NCBI RefSeq assembly: GCF_002797395.1
Contig: NZ_KZ454943.1
Coordinates: 4,454,253 to 4,518,252 of the forward strand
Direction of reading: 5' to 3'
Length of the DNA stretch: 64,000 nt
DNA from: Bacillus solitudinis
GTDB taxonomy: Bacteria; Bacillota; Bacilli; Bacillales; Bacillaceae_D
How positions within the stretch are numbered: the stretch's first letter is position 1; every line of letters starts with the position of its first letter. Below are positions 45,601 to 54,112 of this stretch, in pieces. The notes below the pieces were generated by a model. That model ran no database searches and was not told the origin of the DNA. It saw only the letters and a program-made list of their open reading frames with translations. Made by a program: the position numbers and the translations under genes.

Positions 45601-46020
45601 GGGAAATGGATAGGTTTGTTTAATAAAGAGGTTCATAACGGTGATCGCTATATTGAGCTTGATGTACCGTTGATGGAAATTCCTGTATTACAAAGAAATA
45701 ATAGCGTTCTGATTACGAATGTACCAAAAGACAATAGAGAGTTAGGAAGTTTTGTCGGAAACTCAATCGATTCATATGCCTATCCAGTTATTCATATCGC
45801 TTCGGATCAATCATTTGATTATAGTGGAACAGACCATTTAGGAGAAGTGTGGAAAATCACAGTTGGAAATAGAGAAGACAAAGTAGTTATTAATGTTTTT
45901 TCAAATCGAAATGAGTACTCAATTAAATTCACAAATACATCTGATGTAGATAAAAAAGTACAAATTAATAGATTAGATAAAGTGATAATCGTTGGAACTA
46001 ATAACACCTCAGAAATATAA
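42670..46020 (+). CDS. Cytoplasmic GH31 enzyme with extra helical N-terminal domain, candidate cycloalternan-degrading enzyme
   Basis: A 1116-residue protein with no signal peptide. Residues about 1-255 are an all-helical domain not found in the secreted paralogue. From about 258 (THDPYGNENKYEPQLYE...) it aligns with the whole length of the secreted 1087-residue enzyme up to, but not including, its CBM35. The GH31 catalytic residues are present: nucleophile Asp749 in GFKTDGGEM and acid/base Asp815 in WAGDERST. An intracellular paralogue of isomaltosyltransferase is what a ring-opening hydrolase for imported cycloalternan would look like; the Listeria and Trueperella degrading enzymes are GH31. 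GTG start 42670 after GGAGG. Confidence 0.75.
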   Translation: MSVISKRQESLLTDFFEIHHLQLSNSEQEALSALRAVITRSSSTTVEHSLWTWLLTEHVLRFGEFELMSEFESFIETSVELIEGNWNKPQTHLYLSFSNDIFTLHLAIYYSSLVNLKNIGYNPSIQQTATAIRDRVFEGQLKGGMVICSPNHPFASTDLLLSVLPFGLFSPEDLVMVEAVKDIEHSLVQGGIVSASPLDKTHSEFGAVLLSWYFLEKGDQSKSKHYLKLAENTLNLVSSHVKNIINHYLSLEDVTLITHDPYGNENKYEPQLYERIPHKPIENEEVTVRFTAPFSSEASASLYVIHGSDERKVKADYISGDEPYWKANIGAFTAHTKVSYFIEWVGENQSLRTENYVFFPLKKIELRNLTGKQMNHHQFKFWPNDINFPLALFIDTKKQVLEIQKENVYGKHKGSLKPNHVLANQQLPCLVEDPYVAPIQILVDYTGKWVDLSLRFHSPLDERFFGMGERYHRLEYRGEQLDCYLYNQYRDQGARTYMPMPFFISSLNYGLHVKTSHYTKFDFANCFDDVLIISIGHHYKQKETTTLQFYKGYPIEVVSRFTNDTGPAEMLPVWALGPWMSSNNWDRDSVVREQVKKTTELNIPSTVLVLEQWSDETTYYIFNDAIYSPTDGSSALSYEEFTYPKWGRWPNPKGLVDFIHDHGMELILWQIPIMKYLNRQHHPQKDNDESYMLEKGYYIKDKNMQPYRMPEGWFKESLLMDFSNPEGAKWWFDKRQYLLDIGVAGFKTDGGEMVFGDTLQFADSRLGTEMRNEYPNDYIEAYYHFAQKHRPNNAMTFSRSGYTGAQKFPAHWAGDERSTFDAFKRSLIAGLSSGLSGVIMWGWDLAGFNGDIPSAELFIRSAQMAAFCPIMQYHAESKAEFNQDRTPWNIAERTGDERAISGYRYFANVRMNLLPYITEQATLSVSQGIPLMRAMMLECPDDPKTFTMYDQYFFGENLLVAPVIKENTEKRSVYLPAGKWIGLFNKEVHNGDRYIELDVPLMEIPVLQRNNSVLITNVPKDNRELGSFVGNSIDSYAYPVIHIASDQSFDYSGTDHLGEVWKITVGNREDKVVINVFSNRNEYSIKFTNTSDVDKKVQINRLDKVIIVGTNNTSEI

Positions 46021-46035
46021 ACTGGTAGCCCTTTT

Positions 46036-46048
46036 AAAAGGAGGTGAT
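46036..46048 (+). promoter_or_regulatory. Orphan Shine-Dalgarno before the isomaltosyltransferase-like gene
   Basis: AAAAGGAGGTGAT, 16 bases after the preceding stop and about 60 bases before GTG 46109, which has its own AAAGGAGG. An ATG 13 bases downstream opens only a 6-codon frame (MKGTNQ). Third copy of the element at 3348 and 39225. Confidence 0.5.
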
Positions 46049-46108
46049 TTTCTTTTATAAATGAAAGGTACCAATCAGTAGAAATTTATAATTAAAGGAG
46101 GATTTAAT

Positions 46109-49100
46109 GTGAAAAAAGTGCGGTTGCCCATTGTCTCTTTAGCGATTTTCATTTTAGTAGTAACATCTTTTAGCTCTAATATATTTGCAATTGATGGGGT
46201 ATATCACAACCCATATGGGGATGATGCATTGTACGGTGTTCAGGCTACGGAACGAGCACCTAGAGATCCTATAGCTGGAGAGAATGTATCTGTCAATATT
46301 ACAACATGGCCTGTTGAGCCTGGCCAATCAGCGTGGGTAGTTTGGACAAAGAATGGAGTTTCTCAACCATCTGTTGGTGCAGAGTATAAATATAATGAAG
46401 GAAATAACACATACTGGGAAGCGAACCTTGGAAGTTTTGAACAGGGTGATGTAATCGAGTATAACGTTCATGCAAATAAAGATGGTTCTAACGAAAAAGT
46501 AATTGGATCATTTACGTTCACTGTAACAGATTGGGAGAGTGTGACTGAAGTAACATCGTTTTCTGACTTAGGGAACAACATAATATTAAGTACCGAGAGT
46601 AGTCATCCGAATCTTTCTCCAAAAATTAACATTTCATTCAAAGATTCCAAAACAGCCAGAATTCAGATGTCTCCAACTGGTAATGGAACCTTTAATACAG
46701 GAGAAAGTAACTATAGTATAACAGAATCCCCTACAGACATTGTGATTGAAACCTCTGACTTAATTATTAACATTCAGAAAAACCCTTATAAAATGTCCTT
46801 TATAAAAACAAGCGACTCTTCTTTAATTACAGAAGAATATGACCCCGCCTCTTCAAGTACTATGTCTTTCCTTACTGATGGCACTTCTATTATTGATAAG
46901 GTAGAGAATAGCTTTTTTACCCCTAGCTCAGAAGAGTTTTATGGATTTGGGGAGAGGTATAACCAGTTTGGTAAACGAGGTTTAGAGGTCGATTCTTATG
47001 TTTACAACCAATATAGAGACCAAGGAGACCGAACGTACCTTGCTGTTCCTTATTTCTCAAGCTCCAATAACTATGGGTTATTATTGAATACAACCTATTA
47101 TGCTAAATTTAAGTTAGCTTCAGAAAAGAATGATAAATATACATTTACCCATAATACTGGTGGTAAATCAAGTTCAATATTAGACTATACCGTATTCTCC
47201 GGTGATACGTTAGAAGAAGTAGCTCAAAATTATTCAGAAGTTTCAGGAAAACCGACATTGCTCCCAAAATGGGCTTTTGGTCTTTGGGGGTCAGCAAATG
47301 AATGGGATAGGCAATCCGAAGTAACAGCTGCTATTGATAATGCGAAACAATATGATATCCCTATGACATCAATGGTTTTGGAACAATGGAGCGATGAACA
47401 TACATTTTATATCTTTAATGATGCACAATATACTGCTAAGTCAGGAGATCAAGCGTTTAGTGCTAGTGACTTTTCGTTTGGTGGAAAGTGGCATGATCCC
47501 AAAGCAATGGTAGATTATGCACACCAGAATAATACAAAAGTTTTAATGTGGCAAATACCTGTTATGAAATATACAGACTATAGCTATGAGCAACGCGATA
47601 ATGATGAAAATTTTATGTTACAACAAGGATTTGCTGTAAAAGATGGGAACGGAAACGGTTATCGAATCCCAGCAAATAAATGGTTTGGGAACGGCTTATT
47701 GCTCGACTTCACAAATCCTAAAGCCACTGACTGGTGGATGTCTAAAAGGGCATATCTTTTTGATGATATTGGGATTGATGGAATAAAGACAGACGGTGGT
47801 GAAATGGTCTGGGGACGGGATACAACTTTTTATAATGGAAGTAAAAAAGATGAGATGAGAAACCAATATCCAAATGAATATATAAGAGCTTATCATGACT
47901 TCTCTAAATCAAAAAAGAGTGATGCCTTCACATTTAGTCGAGCAGGAACTACAGGAGTTCAACGCTATGGGGCTTTCTGGGCTGGGGATCAGTCATCAAC
48001 ATACTCAGCGTTTCAAGATGCTTTAAGAGCAGGATTGTCATCAAGTATAAGTGGTGTTCCTTATTGGGGATGGGATTTAGCAGGATTTACTGGTGAATTT
48101 CCTAGTGCAGAATTGTATAAAAGGTCATTTAGTTTTTCAACATTTGTACCTATAATGCAGTTCCATTCTGAAAAAGCTGATCCAAGTATATCCGAAGAAC
48201 GTAGCCCATGGAATGTGGCGGACAGAACTGGTGACTCGACTGTCTTAGATACATCTTCATACTATGCAAACCTGAGAATGAATTTATTACCTTATATCTA
48301 CAGTGAAGCTAAATATACAAGCGATACAGGAATTCCAATGATGCGTTCTATGGGATTATCGTATCCGAATGATAGTAATGTAAAGGGACTATGGGATCAA
48401 TATTTGTTTGGTGGTCAATTACTAGTAGCCCCTATTGTTAATGAGGGAGTTAATGAAAGATTAATCTATCTTCCTGAAGGTGAATGGATTGACTTCTTCT
48501 ATCATGCAAAACGACCTGGTAATCAGACAATTAGTTATAAAGCAGATGTAAATAGTATACCGGTCTTTGTTCAATCGGGTTCAATTATTCCTATGAATTT
48601 AAATAGTAACTATGAAATTGGTGGGACGATTGGTAACGATGTAGACAAGATTAATAATCTTGTATTTAGAATCTACCCTGAGGGTTCTTCTAGTTATAAT
48701 TGGTATGATGATTTAAGTAGCACATACAAAACAATCTCTTCAAATGAAGACCTTGTAAATGAAAAAATAACTATTGAAGTTCCAGGAACGAACGAGGATA
48801 CAACCCTACAAGTTTTTGCGTCTATCCCTACTTCGGTATTAAGCAATGGAACATCTCTAACTCAGTATAGTAGTCTTGGTGAACTTACTTCGGCTTTAAA
48901 TGGTTGGTATTACGACTCAGTTATGCAACTTACTTATATGAAGTTAAATCAAAACTCACAAGCTCAAACTGTAGTATTAGAAGGTGTGAAGAAAGCATCA
49001 TATGAAGCTGAATATGCAGAACAAACAAACGTTACAACTAATACAAATCATTTTGGTTATACTGGAACAGGATTTGTAGACGGATTTGAAACATCTGGAG

Positions 49101-49372
49101 ATAGTATTAGTTTTGATGTTCAAGTTCCTAGTTCTAAAGCTTACGAATTAGACATTCGATACTCATCGGCAGGTGGAAATGCTTCTAGAGCGATATATAT
49201 CAATGGTGTAAAGGTAACAGATATAAATTTACCAAGTACAGCTGATTGGGACATTTGGAATGTCGCATCAACTTCTCAGAATTTAAATGAAGGTAAAAAT
49301 ACTATAACGATTCAATATGATTCAACTAATGAGTTAGGAATAAATGTTGATTCATTAAGGATTCGCCCGTAA
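46109..49372 (+). CDS. Secreted GH31 3-alpha-isomaltosyltransferase-like enzyme (CtsY-like)
   Basis: A 1087-residue exported protein: signal peptide (cleavage near NIFA, about residue 28), N-terminal beta domains, GH31 barrel with nucleophile Asp562 (GIKTDGGEM) and acid/base Asp627 (WAGDQSST), C-terminal sheets, and a CBM35-like module (about 965-1087, NHFGYTGTGFVDGFE). Size and layout match the Bacillus globisporus cyclic tetrasaccharide enzyme CtsY, recalled as about 1090 residues. That enzyme transfers isomaltosyl units to make and close the ring of alternating alpha-1,6 and alpha-1,3 glucose. The next gene is the partner transferase. GTG start 46109 with AAAGGAGG. Confidence 0.8.
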   Translation: MKKVRLPIVSLAIFILVVTSFSSNIFAIDGVYHNPYGDDALYGVQATERAPRDPIAGENVSVNITTWPVEPGQSAWVVWTKNGVSQPSVGAEYKYNEGNNTYWEANLGSFEQGDVIEYNVHANKDGSNEKVIGSFTFTVTDWESVTEVTSFSDLGNNIILSTESSHPNLSPKINISFKDSKTARIQMSPTGNGTFNTGESNYSITESPTDIVIETSDLIINIQKNPYKMSFIKTSDSSLITEEYDPASSSTMSFLTDGTSIIDKVENSFFTPSSEEFYGFGERYNQFGKRGLEVDSYVYNQYRDQGDRTYLAVPYFSSSNNYGLLLNTTYYAKFKLASEKNDKYTFTHNTGGKSSSILDYTVFSGDTLEEVAQNYSEVSGKPTLLPKWAFGLWGSANEWDRQSEVTAAIDNAKQYDIPMTSMVLEQWSDEHTFYIFNDAQYTAKSGDQAFSASDFSFGGKWHDPKAMVDYAHQNNTKVLMWQIPVMKYTDYSYEQRDNDENFMLQQGFAVKDGNGNGYRIPANKWFGNGLLLDFTNPKATDWWMSKRAYLFDDIGIDGIKTDGGEMVWGRDTTFYNGSKKDEMRNQYPNEYIRAYHDFSKSKKSDAFTFSRAGTTGVQRYGAFWAGDQSSTYSAFQDALRAGLSSSISGVPYWGWDLAGFTGEFPSAELYKRSFSFSTFVPIMQFHSEKADPSISEERSPWNVADRTGDSTVLDTSSYYANLRMNLLPYIYSEAKYTSDTGIPMMRSMGLSYPNDSNVKGLWDQYLFGGQLLVAPIVNEGVNERLIYLPEGEWIDFFYHAKRPGNQTISYKADVNSIPVFVQSGSIIPMNLNSNYEIGGTIGNDVDKINNLVFRIYPEGSSSYNWYDDLSSTYKTISSNEDLVNEKITIEVPGTNEDTTLQVFASIPTSVLSNGTSLTQYSSLGELTSALNGWYYDSVMQLTYMKLNQNSQAQTVVLEGVKKASYEAEYAEQTNVTTNTNHFGYTGTGFVDGFETSGDSISFDVQVPSSKAYELDIRYSSAGGNASRAIYINGVKVTDINLPSTADWDIWNVASTSQNLNEGKNTITIQYDSTNELGINVDSLRIRP

Positions 49373-49383
49373 ATGAATTTTAA

Positions 49384-49423
49384 GATAATGTCACAAAAGA
49401 CACATGCTTTTTGTGACATTATC
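49384..49423 (+). terminator. Intra-operon stem-loop between the two secreted GH31 genes
   Basis: A perfect 15-bp stem (49384-49398 and 49409-49423) without a T-run, 11 bases after one gene and 22 bases before the next. It may set the ratio of the two enzymes or protect the upstream message. Confidence 0.6.
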
Positions 49424-49445
49424 AACTAAATAAGGAGGAATATAT

Positions 49446-52400
49446 ATGGAATCTTTTAAAAAATCATCCATTTATATAACATTTTTTGCATTATTAATTT
49501 TATCTTTTAGTCTTAATTCCGTTGATGCATATGTAGAAACTATCGGTAATGTCATTGATACTTCGGTTCAGGATAATCTATTAACTTTGACTATCGATAA
49601 TGGATCTGAACCCAATGATGACATACTGAAGTTGCAAGTCCTAGATTCAGATATTGTACAAGTAAATTATTTGCCAAATGGAGAAGCAGAAAGCCCTGAT
49701 ACTCCAATGATAGACCCTAATAAAAGCTGGACTTATAATAGTGCAACCATAAATACTTCTTCAGATCCTATTACAATTACAACAGAGGATTTCATAGTAG
49801 AAGTTTCAAAAAGTCCAGCCAGAATGACCATCAAAAAGGTAGATGAGACAAGACTTCTCTGGGAATCAAGTTCTGGCGGAGTATTTTATGATGGAATTAG
49901 ATTTGAACATAACAATACTGATTCAATTTATGGAATTAGAAGCTTTAATGCCTTTGAAGATGCGGGAGGGTTATTACGGAATAATAACGAACACCCAGCA
50001 CATGCTGGTCAACAAGGAGATTCAGGAGGGCCTTTTATTTGGTCTACTGAAGGATATGGAGTACTTGTTGATAGTGATGGTGGGTTTCCATATACTAATG
50101 AGATTAGTGGCAAGCTTGAGTTTTATTATGGTGGTACCCCAAAAGAAGGAAGAAGATATACAAAAAAAGATGTTCAATATTATGTGATGGTGGGGGACCC
50201 AAAGAATATTATGGAATCTTTTACTGACATCACAGGGAAACACCCTCTGATGCCAAAATGGTCATTAGGTTTCTCAAATTATGAGTGGAATACAAACCAA
50301 ACCGAGCTTAAAAATATTGTTGAAACATACAGAGCCAAGGATATTCCTATTGATAGTTATGGTCTGGATTATGATTGGAAACGATATGGTGAAGATAATT
50401 ATGGGTCGTTTAAATGGCATACGGATAATTTTCCTGATGCTTCTACGTCTGCCTTAAAAGATTACATGGATTCTAAAGGTATTAAGATGATAGGGATAAC
50501 AAAACCAAGAATAGTTAATCAAGAGACAAACGGAAATAGAACTGTTCAATATCAAGATGCCACAAATAATGGTTATTATTATCCAGGTCATGACGAATAC
50601 CAAGATTATTTCATTCCTGTCTTGGTTCAGAGTATTGACCCCTATAAAGAATCCGTGAGAGATTGGTTATGGCAAAACTCAATTGAAGCATTTGATAAAG
50701 GAATTAGTGGGTGGTGGAATGATGAAACTGATAAGGTTTCATCTAATGGGGCTGAATATTGGTTTGGGAACTTTACAACGACTCATTTATCTCAAGCGCT
50801 TTACGAAGGTCAACGTAGTTATACAAATGACAGTAAGCGTGTCTGGCAGACTGCTCGAACTTATTATCCAGGTGCACAAAGGTATGCGACTACATTATGG
50901 TCTGGAGATATAGGCGCTCAATTTTATAAAGGTGAAAAAATTAACTGGGCAGCAGGAATGCAAGATCAACGTTCGGTCATGCTTTCATCAATTAATAATG
51001 GTCAACCTAAGTGGGGAATGGATATTGGAGGGTTTAACCAACAAGATGGAACAACTAGTAATCCTAGTCCTGAATTATACACGCGCTGGATGCAATTCGG
51101 GGCCTTCACACCAGTATTTAGAGTTCATGGCAATAACTATCACCAAAGGCAGCCATGGTATTATGGTCAAACAGCAGAAGAAGTTTCTAAAGGGATAATT
51201 CGTTTACGATACAGTTTGTTACCATATATGTATAGTTATGAAAGAGACGCATATAAAACTGGAACTGGGTTAGTTAGACCACTAATGCAGGTATTTCCTA
51301 ATGAAGAAAATGTGAAAGATTATACTGATGGTTGGATGTTTGGTGAGTACCTTTATGTAGCTCCTGTTTTAGAGTCTACAGTTAATTCAAGTGATATATA
51401 TCTACCACCTGGAACATGGATTGATTATTTCAGAGGTATTGAATATAACGGAAATCAAACTATCCATTATGAAATTGATGGTGACACGTGGACTGATGTG
51501 CCATTATTTATTAAAAAAGGTGCGATTATTCCATCTCAATCACCGCAGGATTTTGTAGACCAAGAAACTACTAAAGAAATTTATTTGGATATCTTTCCTG
51601 ACACTAGCCTAAATGAATTTACGTATTACGATGATGATAGTTCAACATATAACTATGAAAACGGGGATTATTTAGAACAAGTTATCTCTGCTCAAATCTT
51701 AGATGCAGAAAATACTCAAGTTTCTTTAACTGCAAAGACAGGTGCATATGATTCTAATTTAAGCCATTATATTCTCAAAGTTCACGGGAAGGCGGGGGCT
51801 ACAGTTGAGGTAGATGGACAAAATCTAACACAACAGAGTAATCTGGCCTCATTAATATCTTTACAAGAAGAAGGTTGGGCTAACGGTACAGATATTTATG
51901 GAGATGTAACGTATATTAAAGTTACTGCATTACAATTATCAAATGTAACAATAAACATTAGCGGGAACGAAACTATTAACCAATCACACATGACTTATCA
52001 GATGGAAGAGGGTTCCTTATCTGGTGTTAGTGAAAGTACTCAAGCATCTAAAAATACTAATCATTTAAACTATAAAGGTATAGGTTTTGTTGATGGGTAT
52101 CATAATGTTGGAGCAGAAACTACCATCTATCCGAATGTAACAGTATCAGGAGACTATAATTCATCTTTACGCTATTCAAACGGAACAGGGAACGACCAAA
52201 CTTTGAGTGTTTTCGTAAATGGTAAATATTACAAGAAAATAACCCTACCAGCAACGCCTTCATGGGATGACTGGAGTACTCTGGATTTAAAGTTACCATT
52301 AACAGCAGGATATAATATAGTTTCAGTAGAAAGATTTGAAGATACAAGTGATACAGGTAATGTAAATTTAGATGAATGGAGTATCGATTATGAACCTGTA

Positions 52401-53279
52401 ATTGCAGTATATGAAGCAGAAGCTGCAAGTTTAAGTGGTGGCGCAAAGAAAAATCAAAACCATTGGTTTTATAAAGGTACTGGTTTTGTAGATACTTTTA
52501 CATCCGGTGGAGCGAAAGCTACATTTAATGTATTTGCTGAACAGGCAGGAGCTCATGATATTGAACTGAGATATGCAAATGGAACACAAGCTACTCAAAC
52601 TTTAAGTACTTTTGTTAATGGGAGTTACGTAAGTCAAATATCTTTGAATAGCATAGGTGATAATTGGTATGAATGGTTAACTAATAACCAAACTGTAAAC
52701 TTACAGGAAGGTATGAATACTATCACAATATCCTATGAAAACAGCGACACAGGGAATGTGAATTTAGACCGTCTCCTTGTGACCAGACAAAATGACTTTG
52801 ATGCTTCATATGATAATAATTTATTAGACAATGGAAGTTTTGAGCGTGAATTAACTTTTAATGATAATTGGATAGAATGGCATCCAAGTGATCAAGAAGT
52901 CGCTTTTGGAGTGGATAGTGGAAGTAATATTAACCCTCCAGAGTCTGCTATTCATGCGGATAAAAGGGCATACTTTCATAGCAATAATGCTTACAAACAA
53001 AGTATTCATCAAAAAATCAGTGTCCCAACAAATAATGCGTCTTATCGCTTCGAAGCCTGGGTAAGGTTAAAGAATACCACCCCAACAACTGCAAGAGCTG
53101 AAATAACTCAGTATGGTGGACAGGATCAATTTATAGAGTTACAAACAAACGGAAAATGGACATATATATCTGGAGAAGATGTATTTGTAACGAATGGTCA
53201 AATTGATATTGGCTTCTATATAGATTCACCAGGAGGCACAGTTTTACACATTGATGACGTTAGAGTTGTAAAGAATTAA
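49446..53279 (+). CDS. Secreted GH31 6-alpha-glucosyltransferase-like enzyme (CtsZ-like)
   Basis: A 1277-residue exported protein: signal peptide (cleavage near SVDA, about residue 28), GH31 barrel with nucleophile Asp426 (GWWNDETD) and acid/base Asp488 (LWSGDIGA), C-terminal sheets, two CBM35-like modules (about 850-985 and 988-1112) and a last CBM4/9-type jelly roll (about 1120-1277, LLDNGSFE). Known CtsZ is about 1280 residues. It transfers glucose from alpha-glucan ends to form alpha-1,6-capped chains that CtsY then uses. It is only distantly like the other two GH31 proteins. AAGGAGG precedes ATG 49446. Confidence 0.8.
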   Translation: MESFKKSSIYITFFALLILSFSLNSVDAYVETIGNVIDTSVQDNLLTLTIDNGSEPNDDILKLQVLDSDIVQVNYLPNGEAESPDTPMIDPNKSWTYNSATINTSSDPITITTEDFIVEVSKSPARMTIKKVDETRLLWESSSGGVFYDGIRFEHNNTDSIYGIRSFNAFEDAGGLLRNNNEHPAHAGQQGDSGGPFIWSTEGYGVLVDSDGGFPYTNEISGKLEFYYGGTPKEGRRYTKKDVQYYVMVGDPKNIMESFTDITGKHPLMPKWSLGFSNYEWNTNQTELKNIVETYRAKDIPIDSYGLDYDWKRYGEDNYGSFKWHTDNFPDASTSALKDYMDSKGIKMIGITKPRIVNQETNGNRTVQYQDATNNGYYYPGHDEYQDYFIPVLVQSIDPYKESVRDWLWQNSIEAFDKGISGWWNDETDKVSSNGAEYWFGNFTTTHLSQALYEGQRSYTNDSKRVWQTARTYYPGAQRYATTLWSGDIGAQFYKGEKINWAAGMQDQRSVMLSSINNGQPKWGMDIGGFNQQDGTTSNPSPELYTRWMQFGAFTPVFRVHGNNYHQRQPWYYGQTAEEVSKGIIRLRYSLLPYMYSYERDAYKTGTGLVRPLMQVFPNEENVKDYTDGWMFGEYLYVAPVLESTVNSSDIYLPPGTWIDYFRGIEYNGNQTIHYEIDGDTWTDVPLFIKKGAIIPSQSPQDFVDQETTKEIYLDIFPDTSLNEFTYYDDDSSTYNYENGDYLEQVISAQILDAENTQVSLTAKTGAYDSNLSHYILKVHGKAGATVEVDGQNLTQQSNLASLISLQEEGWANGTDIYGDVTYIKVTALQLSNVTINISGNETINQSHMTYQMEEGSLSGVSESTQASKNTNHLNYKGIGFVDGYHNVGAETTIYPNVTVSGDYNSSLRYSNGTGNDQTLSVFVNGKYYKKITLPATPSWDDWSTLDLKLPLTAGYNIVSVERFEDTSDTGNVNLDEWSIDYEPVIAVYEAEAASLSGGAKKNQNHWFYKGTGFVDTFTSGGAKATFNVFAEQAGAHDIELRYANGTQATQTLSTFVNGSYVSQISLNSIGDNWYEWLTNNQTVNLQEGMNTITISYENSDTGNVNLDRLLVTRQNDFDASYDNNLLDNGSFERELTFNDNWIEWHPSDQEVAFGVDSGSNINPPESAIHADKRAYFHSNNAYKQSIHQKISVPTNNASYRFEAWVRLKNTTPTTARAEITQYGGQDQFIELQTNGKWTYISGEDVFVTNGQIDIGFYIDSPGGTVLHIDDVRVVKN

Positions 53280-53299
53280 GATTAAATGAGTAAATGAAA

Positions 53300-53339
53300 G
53301 AGCGATAAATAATGAATGCGGAATCTTTATTTATCGCTC
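53300..53339 (+). terminator. Terminator at the end of the alpha-glucan operon
   Basis: A 12-bp stem GAGCGATAAATA / TATTTATCGCTC (53300-53311 and 53328-53339), 20 bases after the last GH31 gene. The remaining 53340-53621 shows no supported gene. Confidence 0.65.
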
Positions 53340-53621
53340 ACTTCTGGTTCAAATTTGGTAACAGGAAGGGAGACTTTAGGACATGATAGTTTATCACCGG
53401 AAGTCAGAGTATAGTTATGTTCCTTTACAGCTTTATCCTAGTTTACATAATATATATTATCGGAACCAATAAAGAGAAACATATTTATAGTCTCAATAAC
53501 AAAGTATACTCAGAGTTTTGAGACGGAAAATGAATTTTGAGTTTTATTATTCAACCAATTCATTATGTTATTTCTTTCGAGACTTTAGGAGTTCAACCAG
53601 ACATTTATTTAAACTAAAACC

Positions 53622-53972
53622 CTATGCTAGAGATTGTTCCAATATATTCTTCTTCATCTTCGCATAAAAAATTTGATTTGGTTTATATTTCCCTTGATTA
53701 ATCCCAACACTAAGTCTCTCAATTCTTTTTTCAATTTGTCCGTCAAAATTTTTGACATGCTTGTATAAATCGTTGATAAATTTTTCTTGTGACATGCCAA
53801 AATGCTGAGCTTCTCGGTAAATCTCTTCCATAATATCTTGATTACTTATTGTTTCTTCAAAATATTGATCAAACGATTGAACTACTTTTTCTTTTGTTAA
53901 TTGCAATTCGAAGTCTTCATAAAGTGAGTTAAAGTCAATTGCAATTTCTGTTAGGAATTGGTCGTAAACCAT
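53622..53972 (-). CDS. Hypothetical protein, 116 residues
   Basis: A soluble, mostly helical, acidic/aromatic protein (MVYDQFLTEIAIDFNSLYED ... KKNILEQSLA). AGAGGTGG lies just before ATG 53972. No motif recognised. It stands alone between the alpha-glucan operon and parC on the minus strand. Confidence 0.6.
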   Translation of the reverse strand: MVYDQFLTEIAIDFNSLYEDFELQLTKEKVVQSFDQYFEETISNQDIMEEIYREAQHFGMSQEKFINDLYKHVKNFDGQIEKRIERLSVGINQGKYKPNQIFYAKMKKNILEQSLA

Positions 53973-54112
53973 CTTTCCACCTCTTTTTTTAACAATATTC
54001 TTCCTAGAACTTGGCTGAATTATTCAGGTATATTATCGACTTATAATATTATTATGTAAACTGTGAGTTTGGTGTGTTCTAGAATTTAGTTTTCATAAAA
54101 AAAAGACAAGTC

